64,000 nucleotides of DNA from Pseudo-nitzschia pungens (lineage: Eukaryota > Bacillariophyta > Bacillariophyceae > Bacillariales > Bacillariaceae), in NCBI GenBank assembly GCA_037355855.1, contig CM074759.1, positions 6,324,001-6,388,000 of the forward strand. The letters run 5' to 3'. The notes below the pieces were generated by a model. That model was not told the DNA's origin. It worked only from the letters and a program-made list of their open reading frames with translations, and did no database searches. The translations under genes and the position numbers were made by a program. Of this stretch, positions 53,281 through 64,000 are shown piece after piece. The number at the start of each line of letters is the position of its first letter. Within the stretch, counting starts at the first letter, position 1.

Positions 53281-54204
53281 ATGAAGTACCCGCAAGTTCT
53301 TTCCATTATCTGCCTGCTCACCCACCAGGCATTGGCACTGGCGTTCCTCCCGGTTCCGTCCAAGATCCCCGGGTACCGAATGCCTATTACATTGTTTGGC
53401 AGCATGGCCGAGAAGGTTCTCGAGAACCCCAAATTTCCCGACGAATGGCCCTACAGTCCCGCCGATTTCTCCCGCATGGACGAGAGCAACGATGCCATCT
53501 TTTACGACCAACCCCGACTCTGCTACCACATCGATGATGCCGCCGTCACTGCTCTGACGCAATATTATTCCGAAAACCTCAAGGAGGGCGAGGACGTTCT
53601 GGACATTTGCAGTTCGTGGGTTTCCCACTACCCAAAGGACTTCAAGGGCGGAAAGGTCATCGGATTGGGAATGAACGATTACGAACTGAGCCAAAACCCG
53701 CAGCTCACCGACTTTGTCGCCAAGGATCTCAACGAGGATCCCACCCTGCCCTTCGACGATGCTTCCTTCGACAAGGTCACCTGCGTCGTTAGCGTCGATT
53801 ACCTCAACAAACCAAAGGAAATCTTCCAGGAAATCGGTCGGGTGTTGCGACCCGGGGGTGAATGTCTGATCTCGATGAGCAACCGGTGTTTCCCCACAAA
53901 GGCGTTTCAGGTAAGCCACCAGGGTCGTTTCGTTATCACTGCGTTGCTCGGTGTCTTTGAACCCTGCAGTGAGCGGCCGCCGCCGACAATCACCGAATCA
54001 ATCGTTTCCATTTATCTTTCAACTCACAGTTTGTTTCTGTTTGTGAAGATCTGGCTGCAAACAAACGACCTCGAGCACATTTTCATCACCGGTAGTTTTT
54101 TCCACTACTCTGGCCTCTTTGATCCGCCGAGTTGCTCTGATATCTCGCCGAATCCGGGACGAAGCGACCCTCTTTACGTCGTCAAGGCCGCTCGAAAGGC
54201 ATGA
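53281..54204 (+). CDS. SAM-dependent methyltransferase-like protein, probably plastid-targeted
   Basis: ATG 53,281. Residues 1-21 form a hydrophobic signal peptide (IICLLTHQALALA), and Phe22 follows the expected cleavage site. That ALA-F layout is the bipartite plastid signal of diatoms. The class I methyltransferase fold is shown by VLDICSSWVSHYP, KVIGLGMNDYEL, LPFDDASFDKVTCVVSVDYL and RVLRPGGECLISMSNR. A likely intron of 138 nt (53,911-54,048; CAG|GTAAGCC to GTGAAG|ATCTGG) splits FPTKAFQ from IWLQTNDLEH and has no stop. Spliced, the protein has 261 residues; unspliced, 307. The TFD-type SAM loop is degenerate. Substrate unknown. Confidence 0.82.
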   Translation: MKYPQVLSIICLLTHQALALAFLPVPSKIPGYRMPITLFGSMAEKVLENPKFPDEWPYSPADFSRMDESNDAIFYDQPRLCYHIDDAAVTALTQYYSENLKEGEDVLDICSSWVSHYPKDFKGGKVIGLGMNDYELSQNPQLTDFVAKDLNEDPTLPFDDASFDKVTCVVSVDYLNKPKEIFQEIGRVLRPGGECLISMSNRCFPTKAFQVSHQGRFVITALLGVFEPCSERPPPTITESIVSIYLSTHSLFLFVKIWLQTNDLEHIFITGSFFHYSGLFDPPSCSDISPNPGRSDPLYVVKAARKA

Positions 54205-54407
54205 GCATTTTTTCCCAAAGATTGCACAATTTTTTACATTGAATGATCACACCATAGACGCTGCCTATACTCTAAGTTAGACTAAAATGTTATTTTCATT
54301 ATAGTAGTATCAGAACCATGTGTAGTGACATGAGTGACTAATCATGACGGCAACTCCTTCAAAACTTAGTGCTTGTTAAATCCTGTTATATTCAATCTAA
54401 GTTTACG

Positions 54408-57400
54408 TTAGTACTGTCCGCTTGGAAATCCCGAACAGGTAGCCATGTGCTCTATTTTCTTTCCTTGGAGGGTAAAGCTCACTTTGAGTTTCAGGACCAA
54501 ATTCTTCTCTCCCAGCCGCGTATTTGTTACCTTGATTTTCTGAGTGACAATTTTTGAGTTGTTCGCACCCGTCACTGGGACCGTGGTGGACGAAGGTGGC
54601 TCCATTTCCATTACAACGAATTTTGGAACGGCGCACTGTAGATTGAATCCATACAATGCATCGGGAGCTGCATTCTTGCATCTCGCAATAAGCTCCGAGT
54701 TCTGTTTGTTCCAAACTTCAGGTTTGGAACATTCAAAATCTATTGTTAATCCTTCGTGTGTAAATGCAGGAACAACAACCGACTGTGGTCCGGAATTAGC
54801 GGCGGGATTCATCGCTGGTGCACTGGATGCGGGAGTCGCTCCAAACAAATCGTTCATATCTGTCGAAGCTGCTGGCTGGGATGGTACTGGCGCTGGTACT
54901 GGTGGAGCACCGAAGACATCAAGAGGATTGCTGGCCACGGGTGTGGGAGTAGCAGTTGACATTGCCGGTGGTGCTCCAAATATGTCCAGGGGATTTGCAG
55001 GTGCTGCGGCTGCGGGAATACTACTCGATTGAGGGACAGGCGCAGAGAATGGATCGTATCCTCCTCCCATTCCAGAAGGAGCCGGTGCTGGAGCCGGTTG
55101 AGCTGCAAATATGTCGGTCAAAAGATCCAAATCGCTCTTCGGTGCTGCAGCACCACCGGATCCATTTTGCGTTGGTGCCGGTGCTGGTGTTCCGAACATG
55201 TCATTGAGGTCAAGCAAATCGCCACCAGCGGCTGCGGGGGCAGCAGCGTCGGCTTGGCTTTGGGATCCCACCGGAACGCTCCCAAAGCCATCGGATTGCT
55301 TGTTTCGGAGCACCTTCAAGTCAACGACAGGCATCCGTGACAAGGCTTCTTTTGCAGCCTGAATCACCGAAGCGCTGACCGAGCCATTCTCACCACCACC
55401 CGTCACACCAAACAAGTCGTCTTCTGCGGGCGGTTTTGATATGGAAGTTTTGATCCCCTTGCAAGCGTTGATTAACGAATCATATTCACATGCCCGGAGC
55501 TGCAATTCAAGCGAATGAGACATGTCGTGTTTCTTGATGAGCTTTTGGATCATTTCCAAGGCAGCTGCATCTCCCTTATCAGAGAATCGATCACTCAGTT
55601 TGGCAAAGGAGGTCAAGGCCCGTTCTTTGATGTACAGAGGGCAGGAGTGTCGATCCACGACGGCTTGGATTGCTTTGACAACCGAAGTGCAGTCGAGGGC
55701 CGCAAACGTGATGCTAACTGGAATGCTATCGGCTGCCTCACCAGGGCCCGCGGTGGGTGTGTATGTGTATGGGTTCAACAAAAGATCTCCGTATTCACCA
55801 ATGCACCAAATTCCAACTACCAAAAGCCCCCGCTGCGTACCATCATCATCCCGAATAGCCTTCACTAGCTTGTGTGTAGCATAAGCATGAATGTCCGGTG
55901 GAGATCTTGAAATGTAAATAATAGCGGCACTCTGGACGTCACGGGAAGCTTCTCGTCCGGCTATGGTCAGCATCGTAATGAGAGTGTCCACTCGCCATCT
56001 GTCGTCCGGGCTGAATTTTTCAACGACTCGCAAGATGCGAGTGCAAATATCTCGACGATGTTCCCGAGGACAGAGAACCAAATAATTTAGGAGCTCTGCG
56101 GCCAACGATTCGACATTGTCTTGGTTGACCATGTAATAGATTAGTTCGAGGGCGCGTTGTCGGATACTGATATCTGGATCTTTCAGACAATCAACGACGG
56201 TAGTTCGATGCTTTTGCAAAGCGGCCGAGGCCGTGTTTGCAGATTCCGTGGGAACGCTGCCGTCATCGGTCTGTTGCTGTTCCACGATGCATCGAGAGAG
56301 TGTGTTCAAGGCAACGTATCGAATATTGTTATCGCGATTCAACAAGAAGCGACCCAAAATGTTGACAGCGAGTACACGCAAACCATCTTCACTTTCGATT
56401 CCCATGATGGTCTGGACGCATTCGTATAAAACAGCATTTCCTGCATTCTTTGCTGATTCCGTGTTGGTAGCGACCTGAGCAAGGACATCGTTCATTTCTT
56501 CCGAAGCCTTCTCGTTCTTTGCTCCCAATAGACGAAGAAGTGTCAGCAGTTGAACCTGAAGGAAGGGATCAGAGATACCCGCGACTTCGTATTCTGGAGA
56601 GTAGCCAGAACCCAACAAATTGCGCAGCATTTTCACCAGCATGGGCACCAATCGAAGAAATGCCCTCCTGCATTCCGTATCAAAGGGGTCTTCGCCCTCT
56701 TCTTCTGCGTTTTTCAAATCGATCATAAGAACCTGCGTCATCAACTGAACCACTGTGATGAGGACACCGTGGTTCTTGTCCTTCAACAACGTCACGACGC
56801 GCTCCACAAAATCTTCCACCATGTCCGGACATTTTGTTAGACAACGAGCCATTGCGAGGTTGGCCTTCTTTCGCAGGTACGGCATGCCTGCCTTGAGATG
56901 TTTGTCTACCTCCGGAGCCAGATCTCTGGACATATCCGGCGTTGCAAGGTTACCGATGGTACAAAGAGACAATCCGGCAATGAACTTGTTTTTGGAGTTC
57001 AAGTCATTCTTTAGAGAATTGGTTGACAACATCAGCACGTCCGCTTTTTCGGACAGCAACAGCATCATTCCCAAGTAACCGATACGCTTCTCGGGGAAGT
57101 GTGGTGAAGCAATTAGTTTCAAGCATTCCAGTTGACCAAAGTGTGTTGGGTATCCTGTAAAACACACGGGTGCAACCAAAATGAGACGAAAAATTCAAAT
57201 TGGCACGTAAAAATCGCGCAGAATCGTTCAAAAAGTGTGCATTAGTTAATCTTACGACACGGTGCGTAGTCGACGGGATGGATCTTTCTTGATCAATCCT
57301 TTTCCGGCAAAATATCCCGAGATTCCAGTGCCAACTGCCACTCTTTCCGCTACGTACCCAACATGTGCATGAACAAAAGTTTAGCGACATTGCGGTGCCG

Positions 57401-57529
57401 ATATTGCTCTTGCTCCTCGCGGATCGCCGTACGGATGTGTGCCGATTCCTTTGCAATGACCGCACGCTCTTCCGCGGCGGTTTTGCAGGCCCGCACCTTG
57501 CGGATCAAATCCCGCATTTTCAATGACAT
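54408..57529 (-). CDS. AP1G: AP-1 clathrin adaptor complex gamma subunit
   Basis: ATG 57,529 ([14 protein letters not shown]). Exon 1 runs to 57,358 and exon 2 is 57,154-54,408, joined within the codon of Gly in [19 protein letters not shown] to give 972 residues. The trunk (1-600) carries [46 protein letters not shown] and [15 protein letters not shown], all hallmarks of gamma-adaptin. A Pro/Ala-rich hinge follows (about 620-840), with [19 protein letters not shown] and repeated [18 protein letters not shown] motifs, likely clathrin and accessory contacts. A C-terminal ear ends at GFPSGQY. It sorts cargo at the trans-Golgi and endosomes. The intron contains the Arg/Lys-rich but unlikely alternative frame upstream. 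Confidence 0.95.
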
Positions 57530-58511
57530 GGTGTGTGTTGTTGGTTTATCTCGACTGGCTTGCGAGAGGACCTTTGAAATAATGTGGGTGGCAGAGTTTT
57601 CCGTTGTCTTTGGTCCCTGTCGCAACTGGCTTTTTCTCTGTGACGCCAAAGACGGGCAACCGAAGCAGTGCTTTGCGAACTAGCAGACCGAGGCCGAAAC
57701 CGAAAAATAGCTAAGATGTTTGCATCGTAACTTATTTTCCGTACGGGCTTCGTGCAACCAAAACGGTGTCGCGTTTGTTGTCCTTGCGCAAGGCTCAACA
57801 GCAAAAAAATAGGCGCATAGTACGTCTAACCGTCATCCGATGAAAAGTCATAGATAACTCCAACTTTCTCGCACGAATGACCGGGATAAACGTGCGCTGG
57901 GGGACGATCCTCGGTAAGTTATCCAAAGTTTTCCTACCATACTACGGTAAGGTTACAGCATCTCGCTCCCTTGCATCAGAGAAAAGCGCTTGCTTGGTAA
58001 ATCAAAGATTGCTTTTTGATGAGAGAATGGGAAGGATGCGATTTCTACAATTTATTGTTCCTGCTCATCTTTCGTGATTTCAAGGGAAGAAATTACTTTA
58101 GTTTCTGGAAAGCTTAGACTAAGAGCACTGCACATCAAAGATCACAGCTATAATGTGAAGATGACTCTTGGCAAAAAAGTTGTAAGATGGACGAGGTGAG
58201 ACCATCCATCCAATCCACATCAACAGTTAGTACTAATGATTACTGTTCTCTCTCAACAGTAACCAATCGTAGCTAGCAAGCACCCGAAATTCTTACATTA
58301 CTTTGAAGTAATCAGAGTAATAACTACTACAAGAAATGGTGCCACGAAAATGAGTACCGATGCTACCTCTAAAGGACTTCAAATGCCTGCTCCTCTCGCG
58401 TCAGCTTTTCTAAAAAATAATATCTCAGTTTATTGGAGTTGTTGTTTTAGGGGTTCGTGCAATGTGCTGATTTGCACAGTGATAGTGTCAAAAGAAGCAG
58501 CATTCGAAATT
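57530..58511. other. Intergenic
   Basis: This is the region between the start of AP-1 gamma and the end of V-ATPase subunit d. No gene was recognised. A CTACGGTAAGGTTACAG word is near 57,942. Confidence 0.5.
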
Positions 58512-59891
58512 CTATTTGCGCCAAGCAGCATTTTGGGAGAAAACTTGGACAAACTTGTCGATTTCATCCTTCTGCTGTTGAAGAATGCACTCTGTGATCC
58601 ACACCAAGTTACGAACCTCTTGCTCCTTCAGTTTGACGTATGCATAGAAGCAGCCAAAGTGGAATTGGTTTTCGAAGGCCAACTCCAACTTCTGCACATC
58701 ACGCTCGTAAAAGGCATCATCAATCGATTTGTCGCCGGTTCCGTTGGCGTGAATCGACCAGATGGCGGAGTAGGTGGGGAAAAGCTCCAAAACACGACCC
58801 ATTTCGTCTTCGTCAGCAACATCCGTCAACATAGTGGTTCCGGCAGGGTACAAGTAACCGACAGCAGGATACAGACGTTTGCGGTCCGTGGTACGCATAC
58901 CAGGCTCGTTCAAAGGTGTACCAAACGAGTTAAGGGTGATGTTGATTGCGTTGGTGTCGGCACGAACCTTCAAAATATCGCACATGATTTCACCAGTATC
59001 CCCTCCCAAAGTTGAACAGAACTGATAGAAATCCTCGATCCAGAACTTGATCAAAGAAGACTTGATAATTTCAATTTCAACTTCTTCGAGGACGTTTCGA
59101 GAACTAGAACCACGGTGTTGAGCATTCTCCTGCAAAAATTTCGAGAAGTAAGGGCCTACCGGTGTGTCAACAAGAACAGTTGTGTAAAGATCGGAGTATC
59201 CCTTCGCGCTATTTTCGAAGGTTGGGATACTACGCATCGTGGAATCCTTGAACATTCCGAGAGGATGACACTGAGCCAAAAGTTCATTGATGTCTCGTCC
59301 ACTCAAAGCACCCTTGAGCAAAAGCATAATATTCTCAATCATGTATTCATAGGTGATAAAGTCGAGGAACGTCGACAGTGGTTCCACCGTTTGCGTTCTC
59401 AAATATTTGAATTCGGCAACGAGCTAATGAATCGTTTGAATAGAGTCCATCATTCGATTATCGAGAAAGTAAGCAACGTCGTTAGATAATTCATGTGCTT
59501 CAGGGTTGGATGTTGGTTTCAGGCATGTTGGACTGATTTGTTCAAAAACTCTACAAAGACGACTTCCTTCCGAAGGATGAGCGGGGAAATCCCGAAACGA
59601 CGTGTGAAGTTATCATTACCACTCATCAGGTTTGTCACGTACCTTATCAACAGCGGCCTTTTGGAGCATAGCGGGAGTCAGCGTGTTGAAATCGGCAATA
59701 GCATCGGCGTAATCGGTCTCAGTCAAGTTCAAACGGACATCTTCCAACGTCTCGCACTGGATCAGATGGTTGTAGTCCTGGTCCGAGAGGAAGGAAGATC
59801 TCATTCCTCTAACCAAAGCCTCGGCGAATCCATGACGGATGTTAAAGGTAGTGAAATCACTATTTCCTTGCACAGGTTTAGGTGTCGTCAT
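58512..59891 (-). CDS. ATP6V0D: V-type ATPase V0 subunit d
   Basis: ATG 59,891. Exon 1 runs to 59,643 (AAG|GTACGT). Exon 2 is 59,423-58,512 (CATTAG|CTCGTTGCC). Phase 0 joining gives 386 residues. Signatures: [33 protein letters not shown], then across the intron [57 protein letters not shown] and [20 protein letters not shown]. The subunit forms the stalk cap that couples V1 rotation to the V0 ring in acidic compartments. The C-terminal tail (QNAAWRK) is slightly extended over animal forms. Confidence 0.96.
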
Positions 59892-62583
59892 GGTGTTAGT
59901 GTGGAGCTAATGTGACTATGTTATACTACTAGTCTGATGAGAGTACCGCTGAAATCTTCACCGATGTTCTGTTCGTTCAAATTGGTAATACACGATACAA
60001 AATCGGACATAGTACCAACTGATAGTCCAATTTTAAGGTACCGGCAGCGCTTGCAGCTCCACAGCGACAGAGAGGAAGCGGATGAAAAGCATTTCCCCCA
60101 GTCGACCGTTTTGAGTCGGCAAGGCCGGTCGCCAATGAGACGTCGCTAGTGCGCGCGTGCAGATCGATGCAAAACTGAAAAGTCGAACTAAAGAAGTTTA
60201 CAGTAAGGTTAACCTTACGGCAGAAGTATCGGGCCTTTTCGGGAAAAGGTGGTCAATTGTTGACCGTGATAAATCACGGTTAAATACCGTTAAATAATGG
60301 AGTACGGTAAAACACAACACACAACCCACCAAATCAAAAGTTAACACTCGTAATTAAACCTTACCGTACGTCCGTGCATTTATTTCGACAACTCCATCAC
60401 ATCGAATCCATCCGTTCCGAGATCTGAGGGATCAGAAAATAATACAAAGTAAGGTTACGAAGCATTTCAACCAAGTAAGGTTTCTCTTTTGAGATAAGTA
60501 GTATCAATGGAAAGCATGAAAAGGTGAAGGTCAAGAGTCTTGGTCAATGGTCACTGACTATCATTGTGTCACCAGTCTTTGCAAACTGAATGGTATATTT
60601 TTGCCATCCTTTAAAGTGGATTACAGTTGAGAGTGCTGTCATTAGTACTAGCTAGTATGTCCAACAGCACCACTGTCGCTATATCAGCATTACGAGGTTG
60701 AACAGGAATTCAAACCCAACTCACATGCCATTGCTTGTGCTCAGTGTGTCATCCAAATTAAGATTGAACTGGCTGAATCATCACACCTTGAAATGGGAAC
60801 AGGATAACACCACTATTATGATCTGGGAATGAAAAATTCAATCCAAGAGCATTTTCTTTTGCTCTCTTTATGAATAAATATTCTCACTTGAATTGAAATT
60901 TTATTTATCTCACTATAGTACTTTCTTGTGAACCTTGAGATGGTGATATATTCCATTCTCCATTGCAAGAAATAAACTATGTAATGTAGTTGTATTAATG
61001 AATGTGAACATATTGGTTCAAATGCTTCTCCACCTCCAGGTGTCAAACTTTGTTGCTGATGCAGTCATACTAGCAGCATCTTGGAAAGCTGTTGCTTAAC
61101 TTGTAAAGATTGCATTAGTCATGATCATACCACAAGTTTGGATGTTTTGGATGTTCAATGATGTTCAATGAAACATGTTCAACCGCAAAAACTTCAATGA
61201 TAATCAATTTTTTTGAATTGCGACGTTGAAGTCTGGTTACAGACTGAGTAATTTAGTATCACCGTTGGTGATTAAAGTTATTTAAATACATATATTATAT
61301 TTATTTGAAGTTGTGTGCATGTTTGACATGGAAATTTGTAGAATGTTTACAAAAGAGATGGTGCTGTTCATGGATGATACATACTAGTATTATGTCTTTA
61401 TGTTACAATGAATGTTCAACAACATCAAATCCTACCATCTCAAACAGATTCAGTTTTGTTTGTTATGGTATGTGTGTAATAATTGTAGATGCTGCATGAA
61501 ATCACATGAAACCATGCCAGAATGCAGTTAGATTCAAAGTACAACACCCAAAAGATCATACTCCAATGATTAACAGAAAAGTTTGGTTTTGTTCTGTTTG
61601 AAGCAGACAGGAAGTTTTAAGTTGATAACAATATCTATTACCAACATTGCACTGGTTATTCAACATTGGGAGAAAATTAATTGTGCTCATCTGCCATTAT
61701 TTTCATGGTTGACTGTCTTTGTTATAATCTTTTCATCAGTGCATGTTGAGGTAATTCTCACAATTTGTTCTAACCTCTCAATAACTACTCTGAATAATGA
61801 AACTTGTTGTTTGATTATGTATTGATTTTCATTGACCAGAGATGATTGCTCACACTAATAGAAGGAGTGAAAAGATGGAAAGAATATCTGCAGTCAGCTG
61901 TACTTTCCAAAAAATGTGGGTATTTCATATTATTTACATGAAAAACAGAAAAAAGCAAATCTACGGTATTACGAAATGATTTGAAGCGAACAGAAGTGGC
62001 TCTATCCATCGAAACAGGCTGCCTATTTTTCACTTTCTTTTATTTACAAGATCATATTATTGTCACTCCATTTCATGCAATCAGTGCCTAAATGATAATG
62101 CTGTGCTTCACGGTTAACACAACAACATCATTTCCAACTCAGACAGCGCAGAAGTAGGAAAAGACCAACATGGTGATAAAATGTTTCTAAAATTTCTGTG
62201 CTGTTTATGTTTCGATGAACATGGTAGGTGAAGAGTCAACGGAATTTCCCGAAACATGTAGACTCTTGTTCCTGGAAAATCTACTGGAGCTATTTTATTA
62301 CCATTGTGCATCTCAGTCCCAACGTTCCCAAAGAATAACTGTTCTTCACTATTGATTGCACTCCGGAAACCACTTCACTTAATCGACACTGAAAGGCTAC
62401 TCCATCTACTACTACACTATGCTCAATCGTGATTTTCAAAGAGCCTTTAAAGATTGTTTTGGAACCTCCAGAGACTGATATCGTGTGTCTAAGGGCTCCA
62501 CCCAAAAGAACTAACCAGGTCTTTGATTTGCGTCCAGTGCAAACCATACCATGATTATTTGCATCTCTCGTTTCGTGGACTCG
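59892..62583. other. Long AT-rich intergenic stretch
   Basis: No convincing gene. The left part (60,190-60,470) has AAGGTTAACCTTACG and GGTCAATTGTTGACC palindromic words. The remainder is AT-rich with many short frames lacking protein-like composition. Confidence 0.5.
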
Positions 62584-64000
62584 TTATCCTGCACCAAGGA
62601 ACCCTGATCGTCGCAAGTTATCTGTCATTATAATAGTTCGTGTTGAGTCGAGCACAAATTCCACTATAAAATGATTTCAATTGAAAAAATGAAAGAAGTT
62701 TAGAGCCTGACCTGATCTGGCGACAAACTTCACGTTACAATACATCGTAACAACACAAGCTCGAGCCTTTTACTTACTGTTATTGGTATCGGTAGCAGTG
62801 CACGGTTGGATGAATGAGTCAGTCATTTCATCATTGATTAGGCAGTCCTTGAATTTTTCGATGAAATAAATAATACCATTGTTTAAATCGTTCGGAGGGC
62901 CATTGTAGTCTGCAAATGGTTTCTGTGCTGCAATGTCACTGTACTGAAGTTTTTCTTCGAATACATCCTTTTTGTTGAGGAAGAGCAATACAGATGTGTT
63001 GGCAAATGCTCTGTTGTTACACACTGTGCGGAAAAGCTCGAGCGCCTCCACCATTCTATTCGTTCTTTTCGATTCTGCCAGATTCTGGTCGAATTCTGAC
63101 AGGGCGGCAACGAATATAACAGCATCGACGGAATCGAAACAATCGATCCATTTACGTCTTTCTGATCTTTGCCCTCCAACATCATACATCTCAAATTCGA
63201 TTCCTTCGATATTATATCGTTCCATATTAACTTGTGTAGTTTTAACACGAGCAAGCAGAAGGTCCTGCTGCGTAGGCTTGAATGAAGGTGATGCGATGCG
63301 CTCCAGCGAATCAAGGAACTCTTTGTGGCCATCGATAATGTTTACATACGAACGCTTTAGCCATAATTCCTGCATGAATTTCGACTAAGGAGATTAAATT
63401 TGAACGAGATCATCATGAGTGATGTTGGCTATGCCGATGAACCGAAACAGATACCTCTGACCTGGAATTGGCATGAATCAGACGACGGGGTAGAAGAATA
63501 GTTGAACTTACCTCCCATAAAATTCTAATTACTTTCCATATATGCAAAAACATTTGAGCGTCGTTATTCGGTCCCAACCCAGCTGATGGCAAGTGTCCAA
63601 CCCAGTCATTTGAGAGATCAATGGGATCTAATTGTGGAGCAGAACCATCTATCAGATAAGACACTAACTTTTCAAATGCTTCAAATGGAGTCATGCCATC
63701 TTCCGCTCCGTTCGATGCTGGTTCCTCTTCGAGATCTTCTTCCAGTTCTAAAACTTTAACCAGCTGACAGAGTTTCCTTGCGACTGTGATACAATTCGAT
63801 CTAATCACCACACCGAACATCCGCAGGTCCTCGTCTGTTCTAGGTTCACCGTAAATGATTCTCATTTGTTTGAAAATCGTTGACTTTCCAGATTCTCCAG
63901 CTCCCAGTAACAGCAATTTGATCTTTAAGTCGTCAACTCTTTGCTGCATATCCATTGCATCATTGATCTTCTCATCCTCTCTTATTTGCGCCTCGGTAGG
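62584..64000 (-). CDS. Heterotrimeric G-protein alpha subunit, 5' end outside window
   Basis: Visible exons: beyond 64,000 to 63,512, then 63,384-62,778, then 62,663-62,584 (TAA at 62,586-62,584). Phases match, as do GT-AG ends. The first exon is open to the edge (QIREDEKINDAM before MDMQQRVDD), so the N-terminus is missing. G1 is LLGAGESGKSTI. Switch I is ARVKTTQ, with Gln where Gly is usual. Switch II is YDVGGQRSERRKW with the catalytic Gln. G4 is FLNKKD and G5 is CTATDT. The last exon gives EFVLDSTRTIIMTDNL and SGFLGAG. No Cys sits four from the end, so no pertussis-toxin-type site. An acidic insert (LELEEDLEEEPASNGAED) lies in the helical domain. It relays receptor signals by GTP binding at membranes. 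Confidence 0.93.

Noticed and set aside
52946..53284. 112-codon frame overlapping the methyltransferase start
   Set aside because: Starts with TTG, has no protein-like pattern, and overlaps a well-supported gene start.
60690..60760. Minus-strand stretch with a tRNA T-loop-like word (GGTTTGAATTCC)
   Set aside because: No matching acceptor stem, anticodon arm or D-loop could be read around it.

Overview
The window is eukaryotic nuclear DNA. It most likely comes from a diatom or a related stramenopile alga. The reasons are short GT-AG introns (about 95-210 nt) in conserved genes, a plastid-type bipartite presequence on a methyltransferase (cleavage expected just before a Phe), and conserved eukaryotic trafficking, proteasome and V-ATPase genes lying beside large repeat-rich DNA. 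The exact genus cannot be fixed from the sequence alone.

There are two halves. Positions 1-40.4 kb are accessory and mobile. (i) 1-8.6 kb is part of a large PIF/Harbinger-like element. It has a Ulp1/C48-type protease running off the left edge, a DDE_4-type transposase (6181-7209), and four proteins of unknown function. (ii) 9.66-28.5 kb is an inverted-repeat-rich block. Its inner part (about 10,604-26,255) starts and ends with the same terminal sequence in inverted orientation, and it sits inside a short minisatellite. It encodes a second DDE_4-type transposase (24,011-24,970) and five other unknown proteins. (iii) 28-31.3 kb is tandem-repeat DNA. (iv) 31.4-40.2 kb looks like a Mutator-like (MULE) element: a roughly 1056-aa transposase converging on a 1207-aa unknown gene, plus a divergent 308-aa gene.

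Positions 41-64 kb carry ordinary spliced cellular genes: a U1A/U2B''-type RRM protein, proteasome subunit alpha-5, a RABL6-like GTPase-related protein with a huge acidic tail, a FAM136A-like CX3C protein, a probably plastid-targeted methyltransferase, AP-1 gamma-adaptin, V-ATPase subunit d and a partial heterotrimeric G-protein alpha subunit. I worked out exon boundaries by reading frame and splice dinucleotides, and the phases match in every spliced model given.

The most unusual signal is in the two Harbinger-like elements. Each carries a distantly related protein gene (complement 3739-5589 and 16,577-18,560). In both, the frame is interrupted near its 3' end by TGA followed directly by CTA, and it then continues in the same frame into a similar short acidic C-terminal module. 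TGA-CTA is a known context for stop-codon readthrough, so the pair may make a short form and an extended form.
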